From Selenomonadaceae bacterium (GTDB lineage: Bacteria; Bacillota; Negativicutes; Selenomonadales; Selenomonadaceae), in the NCBI GenBank assembly GCA_022786545.1, contig JALFXV010000110.1, forward strand, positions 1 through 46,653: a stretch of DNA of 46,653 nt, in the 5' to 3' direction. The notes under the pieces are model-generated. The model saw nothing but the letters and a program-made list of their open reading frames with translations, was not told where the DNA came from and made no database searches. Shown one piece after another: positions 1-7,593 of the stretch; position 1 is the stretch's first letter, and each line of letters starts with the position of its first letter. Both the position numbers and the translations under genes were made by a program.

Positions 1-57
1 CGAACTCGCGACCCCCACCTTGGCAAGGTGATGCTCTACCAACTGAGCTATTTCCGC
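1..57 (-). tRNA. tRNA-Gly(GCC), 3' end cut by window edge
   Basis: This is a second copy of the tRNA at 64-139, cut off by the window start, so the last 19 or so bases of its 3' end are missing. The visible part has the D arm, the anticodon arm with loop TTGCCAA (anticodon GCC) and part of the T arm. It is identical to the neighbouring copy over the shared stretch and lies downstream of it in the same transcription unit. Confidence 0.9.
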
Positions 58-63
58 ATGATA

Positions 64-139
64 TGGAGCGGAAAACGAGACTCGAACTCGCGACCCCCAC
101 CTTGGCAAGGTGATGCTCTACCAACTGAGCTATTTCCGC
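64..139 (-). tRNA. tRNA-Gly(GCC)
   Basis: Complete 76-base tRNA read on the minus strand, with CCA encoded. The acceptor stem starts GCGGAAA. The anticodon loop TTGCCAA gives anticodon GCC, which reads glycine GGC and GGU codons. It is the promoter-proximal copy of a tandem pair separated by about six bases, and a minus-strand promoter lies upstream at 186-214. Confidence 0.95.
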
Positions 140-185
140 ATCTTTTCTTTTGCTTCAGCCGCGCTCTGCGTGACTGACAAGGAAT

Positions 186-214
186 ATAATACTACTTTCC
201 CCTCTACCTGTCAA
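186..214 (-). promoter_or_regulatory. Promoter of the tRNA-Gly pair
   Basis: On the minus strand there is a consensus -35 box TTGACA (209-214), a 17-base spacer and a -10 box TATTAT (186-191), about 45 bases upstream of the tRNA 5' end. This fits a strong sigma-A promoter for a stable RNA operon. Confidence 0.8.
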
Positions 215-241
215 CACCTTTTTAAAATTTTTTTAAAAAAC

Positions 242-286
242 TTTTTAAAAAGCAAAAAGAGCCGCTGTAGCGCACTACAGCAGCCC
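242..286 (-). terminator. Terminator of the copper ATPase gene
   Basis: On the minus strand a GC-rich hairpin (CTACAG paired with CTGTAG, extended by GC pairs; 259-286) is followed by two T runs (254-258 and 242-246). It lies about 40 bases past the ATPase stop codon and separates that gene from the tRNA promoter. Confidence 0.7.
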
Positions 287-328
287 CTTCGACTATGGCT
301 TTTTTAGCGGCTGTCCGAAACCAATCCG

Positions 329-3055
329 TCACACCAGCTCATAGCCAGCTCCCTCAATCACAGCCCTGAATTCAGCCACAGGAATTTCCCTGGCCGACTC
401 CACCAGGGCAGTCTTCTTCTCCAAATCTACCTCCACCGAAACAACGCCATCCATTTTGCTCAGTGCATCATGCACATGCTTCTGGCAATGCGGGCACATC
501 ATGCCCTCGATTTTCAATTCAGCTTTCATCTTGCCATCCTCCTTCTGATTTTCATCTTCATAATCTTCATAAACAAGTTTATCCTCATCTGCCCTGCAGG
601 CAACTAAAGAAACAATTTGAACCTCATTCAGCGGCCCGCCATGCAGTTTTCCTTCATCAACATCCTGAGCATCCTGCACAGCGGCTTCCTGACCAGGCAC
701 CTTCCCGGGCAGAGCTTCCCTGGCAGAGAAGCGGAATCTCTTCAGCCGCAGGGCATTCAGCACCACGCAGAGGCTGCTCATGCTCATGGCTGCCGCCCCC
801 AGCATCGGTGACAGCTTCAGCCCGAAAGCGGGATAAAATACGCCTGCCGCCAGGGGAATACCGATAACATTGTAGAAAAATGCCCAAAACAGATTTTCCT
901 TGATATTCCGGATCACCGCCCGGCTCAGGGCAATCATCTCGGCAATCTGCCGCAAATCATTGCCCACCAGCACCACATCCGCGCTTTCCATAGCCACATC
1001 AGTGCCTGCACCCACGGCAATCCCCACATCGGCACGCACCAGCGCCGGTGCATCATTGATGCCGTCACCTGCCATAGCCACCACGCGCCCCGCTGCCTGC
1101 TGCTCCCGGACAAGCCTCTCCTTGTCCTGAGGCAGGACACCGGCAAATACCCTGCCTATGCCTGCCCGCCGGGCTACTGCCTCCGCCGTCAGCCGGTTGT
1201 CACCGGTAAGCATCATAACATCTATGCCGGAATTTTTCAACAGCTCCACTGCCTGGCGGCTGGACGCCTTCTCCCTGTCAGCCACAGCAAAAAGCCCCAG
1301 CAGGCGGCCTCCGCCTGCCGCCAGCAGCACAGTCTTACCCTCATTAGACAGCTCGTCCATACGGCACCTGTACCCGGACACATCAAAGCCCCGGCTCTCC
1401 ATGTACTCACTATTGCCCACAAAAACGCGCTCATCTGCCAGCAGGCCGGAAATCCCCATGCCCGGCTCATTGGCAAAATCCTCAAAAGGCAGCAGCTCGA
1501 TTTCCTTTTCCCCGGCCAAGGAAACTATCGCCTGCCCAAGGGGGTGCTGGCTGGAACGTTCCACGGAAGCAGCCTTCTGCAAAAGCTCCTGAAAATCAGC
1601 CCCCAGGCACAGCACATCCGTCACCCTGGGACTGCCATCCGTTATAGTGCCGGTCTTGTCCAGCATTACGGTGTCAATACCCCTGGCGCGTTCAAGGATT
1701 TCCCCTGACTTAATCAAAATACCCCGCTCAGCCCCCTTGCCGGTACCCGTCATAATCGCTACCGGTGTTGCCAGCCCCAGCGCACAAGGACAGGAAATCA
1801 CCAGCACGGAAATCGCCGCTGAAAAGGCAAATTCCACGCCGTAGCCCAGCATCAGCCAGGCAATGCCGGTCACAAGGGCAATCCCGATGACAATCGGCAC
1901 AAAAACGCCGGAAATCCTGTCTGCCAGCTTGGCAATAGGCGCCTTGGTGGCACCTGCCTCATCCACCAGCCGTATAATCTGGCTGATGGCAGAATCCGCA
2001 CCCACCTTCTCCGCCCGGAAGCGGATGTAGCCGTCCAGATTGATAGAGGCAGAAATCACCTTGTCCCCTGCCTTTTTCTGCACGGGCAGGGACTCACCGG
2101 TAATCGCCGACTCGTCCAGGCTGGCACTGCCCTCCAGCACGACACCATCAGCGGCAATACTGCCCCCCGGCCTGACAATCACCTCATCCCCGGGCACCAG
2201 CTCATCAGCGGCAACCTCCACCTCGCTGCCTCCGCGCAGCACAATAGCAGTCCGGGGCACCAGCCCCATCAGCCTTTGCAGGGCTTCCCCCGTACTGCTC
2301 TTGGCACGGGCTTCCAGGTACTTGCCCATGGTGATCAGCGTCACAATCATGCCAGCTGACTCAAAATACAGGCTCTCGCTATAGGCCTCCACCAGCTCCC
2401 AGTCACCGTGCCCCATGCCCCAGCTCATGCGGAAAATGGCAAACACGCCAAAAACCGCTGATGCAGCAGCACCTATGCCCACCAGGCTGTCCATATTGGG
2501 GGAGCCCCTGAAAAGGTTACGAAAGCCGTTGATAAAATACCTGCGGTTCAAAAGCAAAATCGGCAACGTCAAAAGCAGCTGGGCAAATGCCGAGGTCACA
2601 GCGTTCTCCCTGCCATGAAAAACCGCCTTGAAGCCATCCCAGGGCACGAGGCCGAACCACTCCGCCAGCATATGATGCATGGCTATGTACATCAGCGGCA
2701 CCAGAAAAACAGCCGACCAGGCAAGACGCCTTTTCAGCCCTGCCGCTTCCCTGCCCAGGACATTCCCTATATTGCCTACCGAAGCATTTCCCGGCTCAGC
2801 CCCGTCATTGCCGTCCTTTCCCCTGCCAGCACCTGCCCCGGCAGCTGCCAGGGCAGCACCGTAGCCTGCCTTTTCCACCGCTGCCGCAATCTCCCGGGCA
2901 GTCAGCTGCCTTTCATCATATTCTATCTGCATGCTGCCGGTCAGAAGATTGACTACGGCATTTTGACACCCCGGCAGTCCGTCCACCGCCTTCTGCACCC
3001 TGGCAGAACAGGCGGAGCAGGTCATGCCGCTGATGATGAATTTTTCCTTTTTCAT
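329..3055 (-). CDS. copA: Copper-translocating P1B-type ATPase with N- and C-terminal metal-binding domains
   Basis: A 908-residue heavy-metal ATPase that should export Cu(I) across the cytoplasmic membrane using ATP. An HMA domain with GMTCSAC lies near residue 10. The membrane part carries the CPC metal site (ISCPCALG), then the phosphorylation motif DKTGT and the hinge GDGINDAP. Unusually, after a linker of about 65 mostly acidic residues the protein ends in a second HMA domain with GMMCPHC. This looks like a CopZ chaperone fused to the pump, because the linker runs into a Met-Lys start that resembles a free CopZ. The start is supported by a GAGG ribosome site 7 bases upstream. The gene stands alone, with its own promoter (3119-3147) and terminator. 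The copper assignment comes from CPC and the HMA cysteines; silver is also possible. Confidence 0.93.
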   Translation of the reverse strand: MKKEKFIISGMTCSACSARVQKAVDGLPGCQNAVVNLLTGSMQIEYDERQLTAREIAAAVEKAGYGAALAAAGAGAGRGKDGNDGAEPGNASVGNIGNVLGREAAGLKRRLAWSAVFLVPLMYIAMHHMLAEWFGLVPWDGFKAVFHGRENAVTSAFAQLLLTLPILLLNRRYFINGFRNLFRGSPNMDSLVGIGAAASAVFGVFAIFRMSWGMGHGDWELVEAYSESLYFESAGMIVTLITMGKYLEARAKSSTGEALQRLMGLVPRTAIVLRGGSEVEVAADELVPGDEVIVRPGGSIAADGVVLEGSASLDESAITGESLPVQKKAGDKVISASINLDGYIRFRAEKVGADSAISQIIRLVDEAGATKAPIAKLADRISGVFVPIVIGIALVTGIAWLMLGYGVEFAFSAAISVLVISCPCALGLATPVAIMTGTGKGAERGILIKSGEILERARGIDTVMLDKTGTITDGSPRVTDVLCLGADFQELLQKAASVERSSQHPLGQAIVSLAGEKEIELLPFEDFANEPGMGISGLLADERVFVGNSEYMESRGFDVSGYRCRMDELSNEGKTVLLAAGGGRLLGLFAVADREKASSRQAVELLKNSGIDVMMLTGDNRLTAEAVARRAGIGRVFAGVLPQDKERLVREQQAAGRVVAMAGDGINDAPALVRADVGIAVGAGTDVAMESADVVLVGNDLRQIAEMIALSRAVIRNIKENLFWAFFYNVIGIPLAAGVFYPAFGLKLSPMLGAAAMSMSSLCVVLNALRLKRFRFSAREALPGKVPGQEAAVQDAQDVDEGKLHGGPLNEVQIVSLVACRADEDKLVYEDYEDENQKEDGKMKAELKIEGMMCPHCQKHVHDALSKMDGVVSVEVDLEKKTALVESAREIPVAEFRAVIEGAGYELV

Positions 3056-3099
3056 AACAACCTCATTTTACTGTAGCCATAGTATAAAACCATCTTTTT

Positions 3100-3147
3100 G
3101 AAAACAATTATCGTTATTACTATAGTACCAAAGTATCAAATTGTCAA
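3100..3147 (-). promoter_or_regulatory. copA promoter with a possible operator
   Basis: On the minus strand there is TTGACA (3142-3147), a 17-base spacer and TATAGT (3119-3124). Just downstream of the -10 box, 3100-3118 is an AT-rich, partly palindromic stretch (AACGATAATTGTT) that loosely resembles a Fur-family box. The promoter call is strong. The regulator is a guess, and no CopY or CsoR consensus was recognised. Confidence 0.65.
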
Positions 3148-3267
3148 TACGGCAGCCAGCTTCCTTTGGAAAAAACCAATTCCGACATTATCTGACAAAT
3201 TAAAATATTGCCTATTTGCACATTTAATATTAAAATATACCATAGAACAAATTTCTTTCAAAAACTC

Positions 3268-3299
3268 TGTCTGAACCTCTGCTGGCAAGTTCAGACAGA
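3268..3299 (+). other. Hairpin upstream of xpaC-like gene
   Basis: An inverted repeat (GTCTGAAC and GTTCAGAC) with an 11-base or so loop sits about 30 bases before the ribosome site of the next gene. No T run follows, so it is not a standard terminator. It may be a 5'-UTR structure. The rest of 3150-3317 is AT-rich and shows nothing else I can support. Confidence 0.35.
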
Positions 3300-3330
3300 C
3301 AATGAATACAACTAAATGGAGCGTAATATT

Positions 3331-4251
3331 ATGGATTTCTTACAAAACTTATGCAAAAAAATACTATCCGTTGTGGCCCATACCGCCCTGACCATCACCG
3401 GTGCCTTCACCATGCTGCTGAGCCTGGGCGGCTTTCTCTCCGGCCAGCTGATAGGCGGCGGCATCGTCCTCTTGCTGGGCTTTGCCATGACAGCCATCGG
3501 CACCCGCAGCCTCTGGTATCCCGGCTACAAGGAAAAGCAGGCTGAAAAGAAGCAGCTGCAAAACATCAAAAATACGTCCCTGGAAAGCGGCACGGCACAG
3601 CCCGTCACGGATTTTGCCCAGGACAGCTACCAGAAGGCGGTCAGCGACTTCAACGCCCTGAACGGCATCATCCGCCAGCTGCAGGACCAGGAGCTGGCAG
3701 AGCAGCTGAAAAAAATGCAGGGCATCGCCCTGCGGATGATTAACTACATGAAGGAACATCCCGACAAAATTTCCATCGCGGACCAGTTTATCAACTACTA
3801 TCAGGACAGGGCCCTGTCCCTGTCGAAACAGTTCCTGGAATTTGAGCAGATGGAACTGGGCACGCCGGAGGTCAATGCCATCAAAATCAAGACCAAGCGC
3901 ACCCTGGAGTCCTTTGACGAGGCATACGAGGCCCAGTTCAGCCGCATGCTGACCGACAAAATGCTGGAGGTGGAATCCGAGCTGAAGGTGGCGGAGCAGA
4001 TTATGTCCGATGCCGGCATCCAGAACACCTCCCAGGCCCACAGGGAAGCTAAAAGCCCTGAAGCCGCCCCTCAGCCGTCATCTTCCACGCCTTCCTCCAC
4101 GCCGTCCGGCATGGAGCTGCCGGACATCATGCTCAAGGACAACCCTTTCAGCATCGACCACCCCTTCGACATCGGCGAGCCTGCCGATGACTATCCCTGT
4201 AGAGACAGGCAAAAAAGCCACCGCCGTCCAAGAGGACGCTTCCAAAAATAA
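3331..4251 (+). CDS. XpaC-like membrane protein, C-terminus probably altered by a frameshift
   Basis: A 306-residue protein with two hydrophobic segments near the N-terminus (about residues 8-60), then a long helical region. It resembles the XpaC family (5-bromo-4-chloroindolyl phosphate hydrolysis protein), whose true role is unclear. It sits directly before telA, the family's usual partner. The start at 3331 is chosen over 3316 because GGAGCG at 3318-3323 is well spaced from it. The last 18 or so residues, after DDYP, are basic and unlike the rest: they follow an apparent one-base insertion in the CCC run at 4195-4197. The original frame continues as protein-like sequence to the telA start (see 4196-4498). 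Confidence 0.75.
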   Translation: MDFLQNLCKKILSVVAHTALTITGAFTMLLSLGGFLSGQLIGGGIVLLLGFAMTAIGTRSLWYPGYKEKQAEKKQLQNIKNTSLESGTAQPVTDFAQDSYQKAVSDFNALNGIIRQLQDQELAEQLKKMQGIALRMINYMKEHPDKISIADQFINYYQDRALSLSKQFLEFEQMELGTPEVNAIKIKTKRTLESFDEAYEAQFSRMLTDKMLEVESELKVAEQIMSDAGIQNTSQAHREAKSPEAAPQPSSSTPSSTPSGMELPDIMLKDNPFSIDHPFDIGEPADDYPCRDRQKSHRRPRGRFQK

Positions 4252-4498
4252 GCCAGCCCTGCCCTCCTTCAAGCCCTCAGACCTCATCCCCCTCGCCATC
4301 TGAGGCTGGTTCGTCCAGCAGGCAGCTGAGAAGCTGCTGCACGGCCATTTCATCTGGGCTGCGATTCTTGCCGCCATCGGCATGAGCATCGGCAAGAAGC
4401 CCCTAAAAAAACTTTTACGAAAACTTTTTCCCAACAAAGATATCTGCTGCCGCCCGGCCCAGCAGGGCCAGGCAGGCAGCATCAACAGGAAAGGATGA
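4196..4498 (+). pseudogene. Detached C-terminal coding remnant of the xpaC-like gene
   Basis: If one C is removed from 4195-4197, the xpaC-like frame continues without the basic tail. It reads through lysine- and proline-rich sequence to a TGA at 4301-4303, then on through a hydrophobic segment (HFIWAAILAAIGMSI) and a lysine-rich tail. It ends at a TGA (4496-4498) overlapping the telA ATG. Codon use in this stretch matches the genes on either side, and the stop-start overlap is typical of a real operon junction. So the gene appears to have suffered a frameshift plus a nonsense change, or there are two sequence errors. Confidence 0.6.
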
Positions 4499-5655
4499 AC
4501 AATATGCCAGAAATTAGCCTTGAAGATTTGCTGAAAGCAAAAGCCCAGGAAAACACAGCGGCTGCTGCCCCTGTAGCAGTCATCGACCAGCAGCAGGAAA
4601 TCATGCAGGTAACAAAGCAGACAGAAGCCCTGACGCCAGCCGAGCGCAAGCAGGTAGAGGAAATAAAGTCCAAAATTGACCTGATGAACTCCGGCTATGC
4701 CCTGCAGTTCGGCTCCGGCGCCCAGAAGAACATGGCGGATTTTTCCGACAGCCTGCTGTCGCAGGTACGCACCAAGGACAGCGGCGAAGTGGGGGCCCTG
4801 CTCACCGACCTGTCCGGCAAAATCAACGAGTTCAACCGCAAGGAATCCGACAGCTTCGTAAAAAAGCTGCCCATCATCGGCTCCCTGGTCAGCAAGGGGG
4901 AAACCATGCTGGCCTCCTACGAGAAGCTTTCCACCAAGGTAGACAAGATACAGTCAGAGCTGGAGAAATCAAAGACCACCATGATGAAGGACATCATGCT
5001 CTTTGACGCTCTCTATCAGAAAAATCTGGAATACTTCAAGCATCTGGAACTCTACATCCGCGCCGGCGAGGAAAAGCTGCAGGAAATGCGCACCACGGTC
5101 CTGCCTAAGCTCAGGGCAGATGCCGCCGCTTCTGCCGACCCTATGGCTGGGCAGGTAGTCAGCGACTTCGAGAGCAACGTGGACCGCTTTGAAAAGAAGG
5201 TGCATGACCTGAAAATCAGCAAGACCATCGCCATCCAGACCGCCCCCCAGCTGAGGCTCATCCAGAACAATGACAAGATTCTGGTGGAAAGGGTGCAGAG
5301 TGCCATCTACAATGCCATCCCTCTCTGGAAAAACCAGATTGTCATCGCCCTGGGGCTGACCCGCCAGCAGAATGTGCTGAGAATGCAGCAGGCAATCTCC
5401 GACACCACCAATGAGCTGCTGAGGCGCAACGCCGAAATGCTGAAAATCAATTCCATCGAAACCGCCAAGGAAAACAACCGCAGCATCGTGGACATTGAGA
5501 CCGTGAAGAAAGTCAATGACGACCTGGTAACCACCATCGAGGAAACCCTCAAAATCCAGCAGGAGGGCCGTCAGGCACGCCAGTCTGCCGAGCAGGAGCT
5601 TTTGCAGATTGAAAACCGCCTGAAGGAAACCCTGCTGGCCAATATGAACCGCTGA
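4495..5655 (+). CDS. TelA/YaaN-type toxic anion resistance protein
   Basis: A 386-residue soluble, mainly helical and coiled-coil protein of the TelA family. Members are linked to tellurite and cell-envelope stress resistance, but the biochemical activity is not established. Family features are the long helices between about residues 100 and 370 and a phase ending in QEGRQARQSAEQEL. It has no membrane segment. The ATG at 4495 overlaps the ancestral stop of the xpaC-like frame, indicating translational coupling. An ATG at 4504 with better ribosome-site spacing is an alternative start. A terminator follows at 5688. Confidence 0.88.
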   Translation: MNNMPEISLEDLLKAKAQENTAAAAPVAVIDQQQEIMQVTKQTEALTPAERKQVEEIKSKIDLMNSGYALQFGSGAQKNMADFSDSLLSQVRTKDSGEVGALLTDLSGKINEFNRKESDSFVKKLPIIGSLVSKGETMLASYEKLSTKVDKIQSELEKSKTTMMKDIMLFDALYQKNLEYFKHLELYIRAGEEKLQEMRTTVLPKLRADAAASADPMAGQVVSDFESNVDRFEKKVHDLKISKTIAIQTAPQLRLIQNNDKILVERVQSAIYNAIPLWKNQIVIALGLTRQQNVLRMQQAISDTTNELLRRNAEMLKINSIETAKENNRSIVDIETVKKVNDDLVTTIEETLKIQQEGRQARQSAEQELLQIENRLKETLLANMNR

Positions 5656-5687
5656 TACCGCGCTGATGCCGGTATCCTTTATGCAGA

Positions 5688-5722
5688 GGCCCTGCCGCCT
5701 GAGCCGCGGCAGGGCCTTTTTT
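5688..5722 (+). terminator. telA terminator
   Basis: A strong stem (GGCCCTGCCGC paired with GCGGCAGGGCC) with a 7-base loop is followed by TTTTTT, about 30 bases after the telA stop codon. Confidence 0.9.
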
Positions 5723-5726
5723 GCAG

Positions 5727-5781
5727 CAAAAAAGGCGGTGCTTCACACCGCCTAAAACCGCTCCTGCCATCCGGGCAGGAG
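5727..5781 (-). terminator. Original terminator of the interrupted tRNA-Thr
   Basis: Read on the minus strand, two hairpins follow the tRNA 3' end: CTCCTGCC with its partner (5761-5781), then GGCGGTG with CACCGCC (5733-5751) followed by TTTTTT (5727-5732). This two-hairpin layout recurs after the element's own tRNA-Thr (19968-20024). Confidence 0.75.
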
Positions 5782-5792
5782 TACTATGCAAA

Positions 5793-5838
5793 TGGAGCTG
5801 GTAGCCAGAATCGAACTGGCGACCTTCGGGTTACGAAT
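5793..5838 (-). pseudogene. 3' half of interrupted tRNA-Thr(CGT)
   Basis: Read on the minus strand this holds the anticodon loop TTCGTAA, the 3' strand of the anticodon stem, the variable loop, the full T arm, the 3' acceptor strand TACCAGC, and an encoded discriminator T plus CCA. The sequence further upstream on that strand (above 5845) is not tRNA-like, so no functional tRNA can be made here. It fits exactly with the 5' half at 20248-20286: acceptor strands GCTGGTA and TACCAGC pair over all seven positions. Confidence 0.9.
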
Positions 5839-5845
5839 GCACTAC
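5830..5845. other. attL, left junction of the integrated element
   Basis: The nine-base core GTTACGAAT (5830-5838) recurs exactly at 20248-20256 and corresponds to the tRNA anticodon loop. To its left is tRNA sequence. To its right is element DNA starting GCACTAC, which by itself mimics the tRNA D-stem strand but is five bases out of register. Confidence 0.85.
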
Positions 5846-6041
5846 ATTTAAACGCATATATCAACGAAGATTTCTTTAATATATCTTACGAATTTTTCTA
5901 ACTACATTACCAATTTTATTTAATCTATTCTGCTTATTTCTATATTTTAAAAGTCAAGCTTCTTTGTATTCATAATTATTCTTTTTTGCTAATTATTGTT
6001 ACTTTTCTTGCATATGCGTTGCAACTGTTGCAACCAATATT
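5846..6041. other. Left end of the element, non-coding attachment region
   Basis: A very AT-rich stretch with no supportable gene between the core and the integrase stop. It holds the paired GTTGCAAC sites (6018-6034) and a degenerate echo of the core (cTTACGAATttttctaaCTAC, from 5884). It is probably one arm of the attachment site. Confidence 0.6.
6018..6034. promoter_or_regulatory. Paired GTTGCAAC sites, likely integrase or Xis arm sites (left)
   Basis: Two perfect 8-base palindromes GTTGCAAC (6018-6025 and 6027-6034) lie 8 bases beyond the integrase stop codon. The same pair occurs near the other end at 20141-20159. In the circular form both pairs would flank the core, as arm-type sites do for tyrosine integrases. 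The function is inferred from position. Confidence 0.55.
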
Positions 6042-7220
6042 TTACATACTATTCTGCGAGTTATCAAACAAAGCTGTAATTCTTCTTCCAGCTTCTATGT
6101 TAGAATGTGTGTATATGTTTGCTGTAGTTCTAATATCGGTATGACCAAGCCGATACTGAATATCCGTCAAGGGAATATTGTTTTGCGCTAGGATTGTAGC
6201 ATGAGTATGCCGAAATTCGTACAATTTATATTTTCCCTTCATGCCCAAATCAGATAGAACTTCTCTCCAAACATAGCTAATATTATTGTTAGTCAGATAA
6301 GTTTGATTACGATTATAAATAACCAAATTATTCTTCGTCCTTGCCTTTAATCGCCTAAGATGCTGTGCAAGCTCCCTAGGAATAGTTATATCCCTTATTG
6401 AACACTCAGTCTTTGGCAATCCTGCTATAGATCTTATTTTGCCATCACCTGCAAGGTCAGGAGCTTCCACCACAGCTTCCCTAACATAAATCAGGCTGTG
6501 CTCAAGGTCAATGTAGCTCCACTTTAGTGCTAATATTTCCTCTGGACGCATTCCTGTATAATACGCAATAATCAAGAATGTATACAGAAAATATCGTCTA
6601 CCAGCAGTTTCACCCTTAGCTATCTCATCGTTCTGCATAGTCTTAGCTGCCAGAAAGATTTTTTTCCTGTCAAAATCATCTATAATTCCTCGGTTGGGCT
6701 TCTTAATTTTGACAGTCTTGCTGTATGCCACTGGATTTCTGACCAGTATTTCTTCCGCAATAGCAAGAACAAATATATTATGCAAGGTCGCTCGTATACC
6801 AGATATGGTTTTACCTGACAATCCTTTTTCTTTGGCAAGATGGTCTATAAATTTATTGATATGCATAGTCTTAATCATACCAATTTTTCTATCACCGAAA
6901 TATGGAACAATATGATTTTTTGTATCGCCTTCATATCCCATCCACGTTTTAGGACTGACTGACTCCTTTTTGTACTCCAACCAGTGCTCCGCATATTCTG
7001 CAAAACTGATTGAACTACCAGCTGTCACTTCACCGCAACTTACTTTATGAGCAAACCCTAGCATCCATTCATTAGCATCTTTTTTCCTTTGGAAAGTTTT
7101 ACTTTTACGTTCAAACTTGCCATCTGGTCTAATGCCAATCGTAACTTGAGCAAGCCATTTTCCATCAGACCGTTGTGTAAGGGAGCCCTCACCATTCGCA
7201 CGTTTTCTACATGTACCCAT
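6042..7220 (-). CDS. int: Tyrosine recombinase (integrase) of the element
   Basis: A 392-residue phage/ICE-type integrase. Residues 1-60 look like an arm-binding domain (GEGSLTQRSDGKW), then a core-binding SAM-like domain (about 70-160), then the catalytic domain. Visible catalytic parts are Arg in YTGMRPEEI, the LGHTDIRTT box and the Tyr nucleophile in ANIYTHSN. In the HxxR box the first His is replaced by Tyr (YEFRHTHA), which is uncommon. It should cut within the anticodon-loop core shared by 5830-5838 and 20248-20256. Its start overlaps the upstream excisionase-like gene by 14 bases, so int is translated as part of the xis operon. Confidence 0.95.
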   Translation of the reverse strand: MGTCRKRANGEGSLTQRSDGKWLAQVTIGIRPDGKFERKSKTFQRKKDANEWMLGFAHKVSCGEVTAGSSISFAEYAEHWLEYKKESVSPKTWMGYEGDTKNHIVPYFGDRKIGMIKTMHINKFIDHLAKEKGLSGKTISGIRATLHNIFVLAIAEEILVRNPVAYSKTVKIKKPNRGIIDDFDRKKIFLAAKTMQNDEIAKGETAGRRYFLYTFLIIAYYTGMRPEEILALKWSYIDLEHSLIYVREAVVEAPDLAGDGKIRSIAGLPKTECSIRDITIPRELAQHLRRLKARTKNNLVIYNRNQTYLTNNNISYVWREVLSDLGMKGKYKLYEFRHTHATILAQNNIPLTDIQYRLGHTDIRTTANIYTHSNIEAGRRITALFDNSQNSM

Positions 7221-7407
7221 AGATTACTCCTCTTTTTTTTGCTTGTTGCTTTACAACCCAGCGTTCTAACCGCTCCTCATCAATAAACCAACTTTTTCTG
7301 CCTACTTCTTTTGTAGCAATTTTGCCACGAAAATCTTCTGTTTTGATGAGCATATATACAGAAGACGTAGGCAATTTCAAATAATCTGATAGTTCTCGTA
7401 TTGTCAT
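7207..7407 (-). CDS. Excisionase-like HTH protein 2
   Basis: A 66-residue protein with a helix-turn-helix of the excisionase/AlpA type (TIRELSDYLKLPTSSVYMLI), then a basic wing (GRKSWFIDEERLERWV). Such proteins bend attachment-site DNA to favour excision, or act as regulators. It overlaps the int start. Its ribosome site AGGAGTT overlaps the stop of the preceding small gene. Confidence 0.8.
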   Translation of the reverse strand: MTIRELSDYLKLPTSSVYMLIKTEDFRGKIATKEVGRKSWFIDEERLERWVVKQQAKKRGVIYGYM

Positions 7408-7416
7408 GTTAAACTC

Positions 7417-7593
7417 CTAATATTTCTGCTTTATAATCCACTGTTCAAAATCGCATTTGCGCACTCGCCAATTACGAAGCACCCTGAAAGACGGAAACCC
7501 TCGTGAACGAAACAATTCATATGCTTTGCTTTTGCCTATTTGCAATATGGACTGAACATCGCCAATGGTCAAACAAACACTATCACTTGTCAT
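7417..7593 (-). CDS. Excisionase-like HTH protein 1, 58 residues
   Basis: A 58-residue gene reading MTSDSVCLTIGDVQSILQIG at the N-terminus, followed by KSKAYELFRSRGFPSFR and ending WIIKQKY. It has the same layout as its neighbour: HTH of the HTH_17/excisionase type, then a wing and a WxxKQ end. Its start lies inside the end of the MerR-like gene (7583-7593 overlap), and its stop is 9 bases before the next start. Tandem xis-like paralogues suggest a duplication, with one perhaps acting as regulator. Confidence 0.75.
   Translation of the reverse strand: MTSDSVCLTIGDVQSILQIGKSKAYELFRSRGFPSFRVLRNWRVRKCDFEQWIIKQKY

Noticed and set aside
4301..4303. UGA recoded as Trp or selenocysteine in the xpaC-like frame
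   Set aside because: The frame is already broken upstream at 4195-4197, and no recoding signal or SECIS-like stem was seen.
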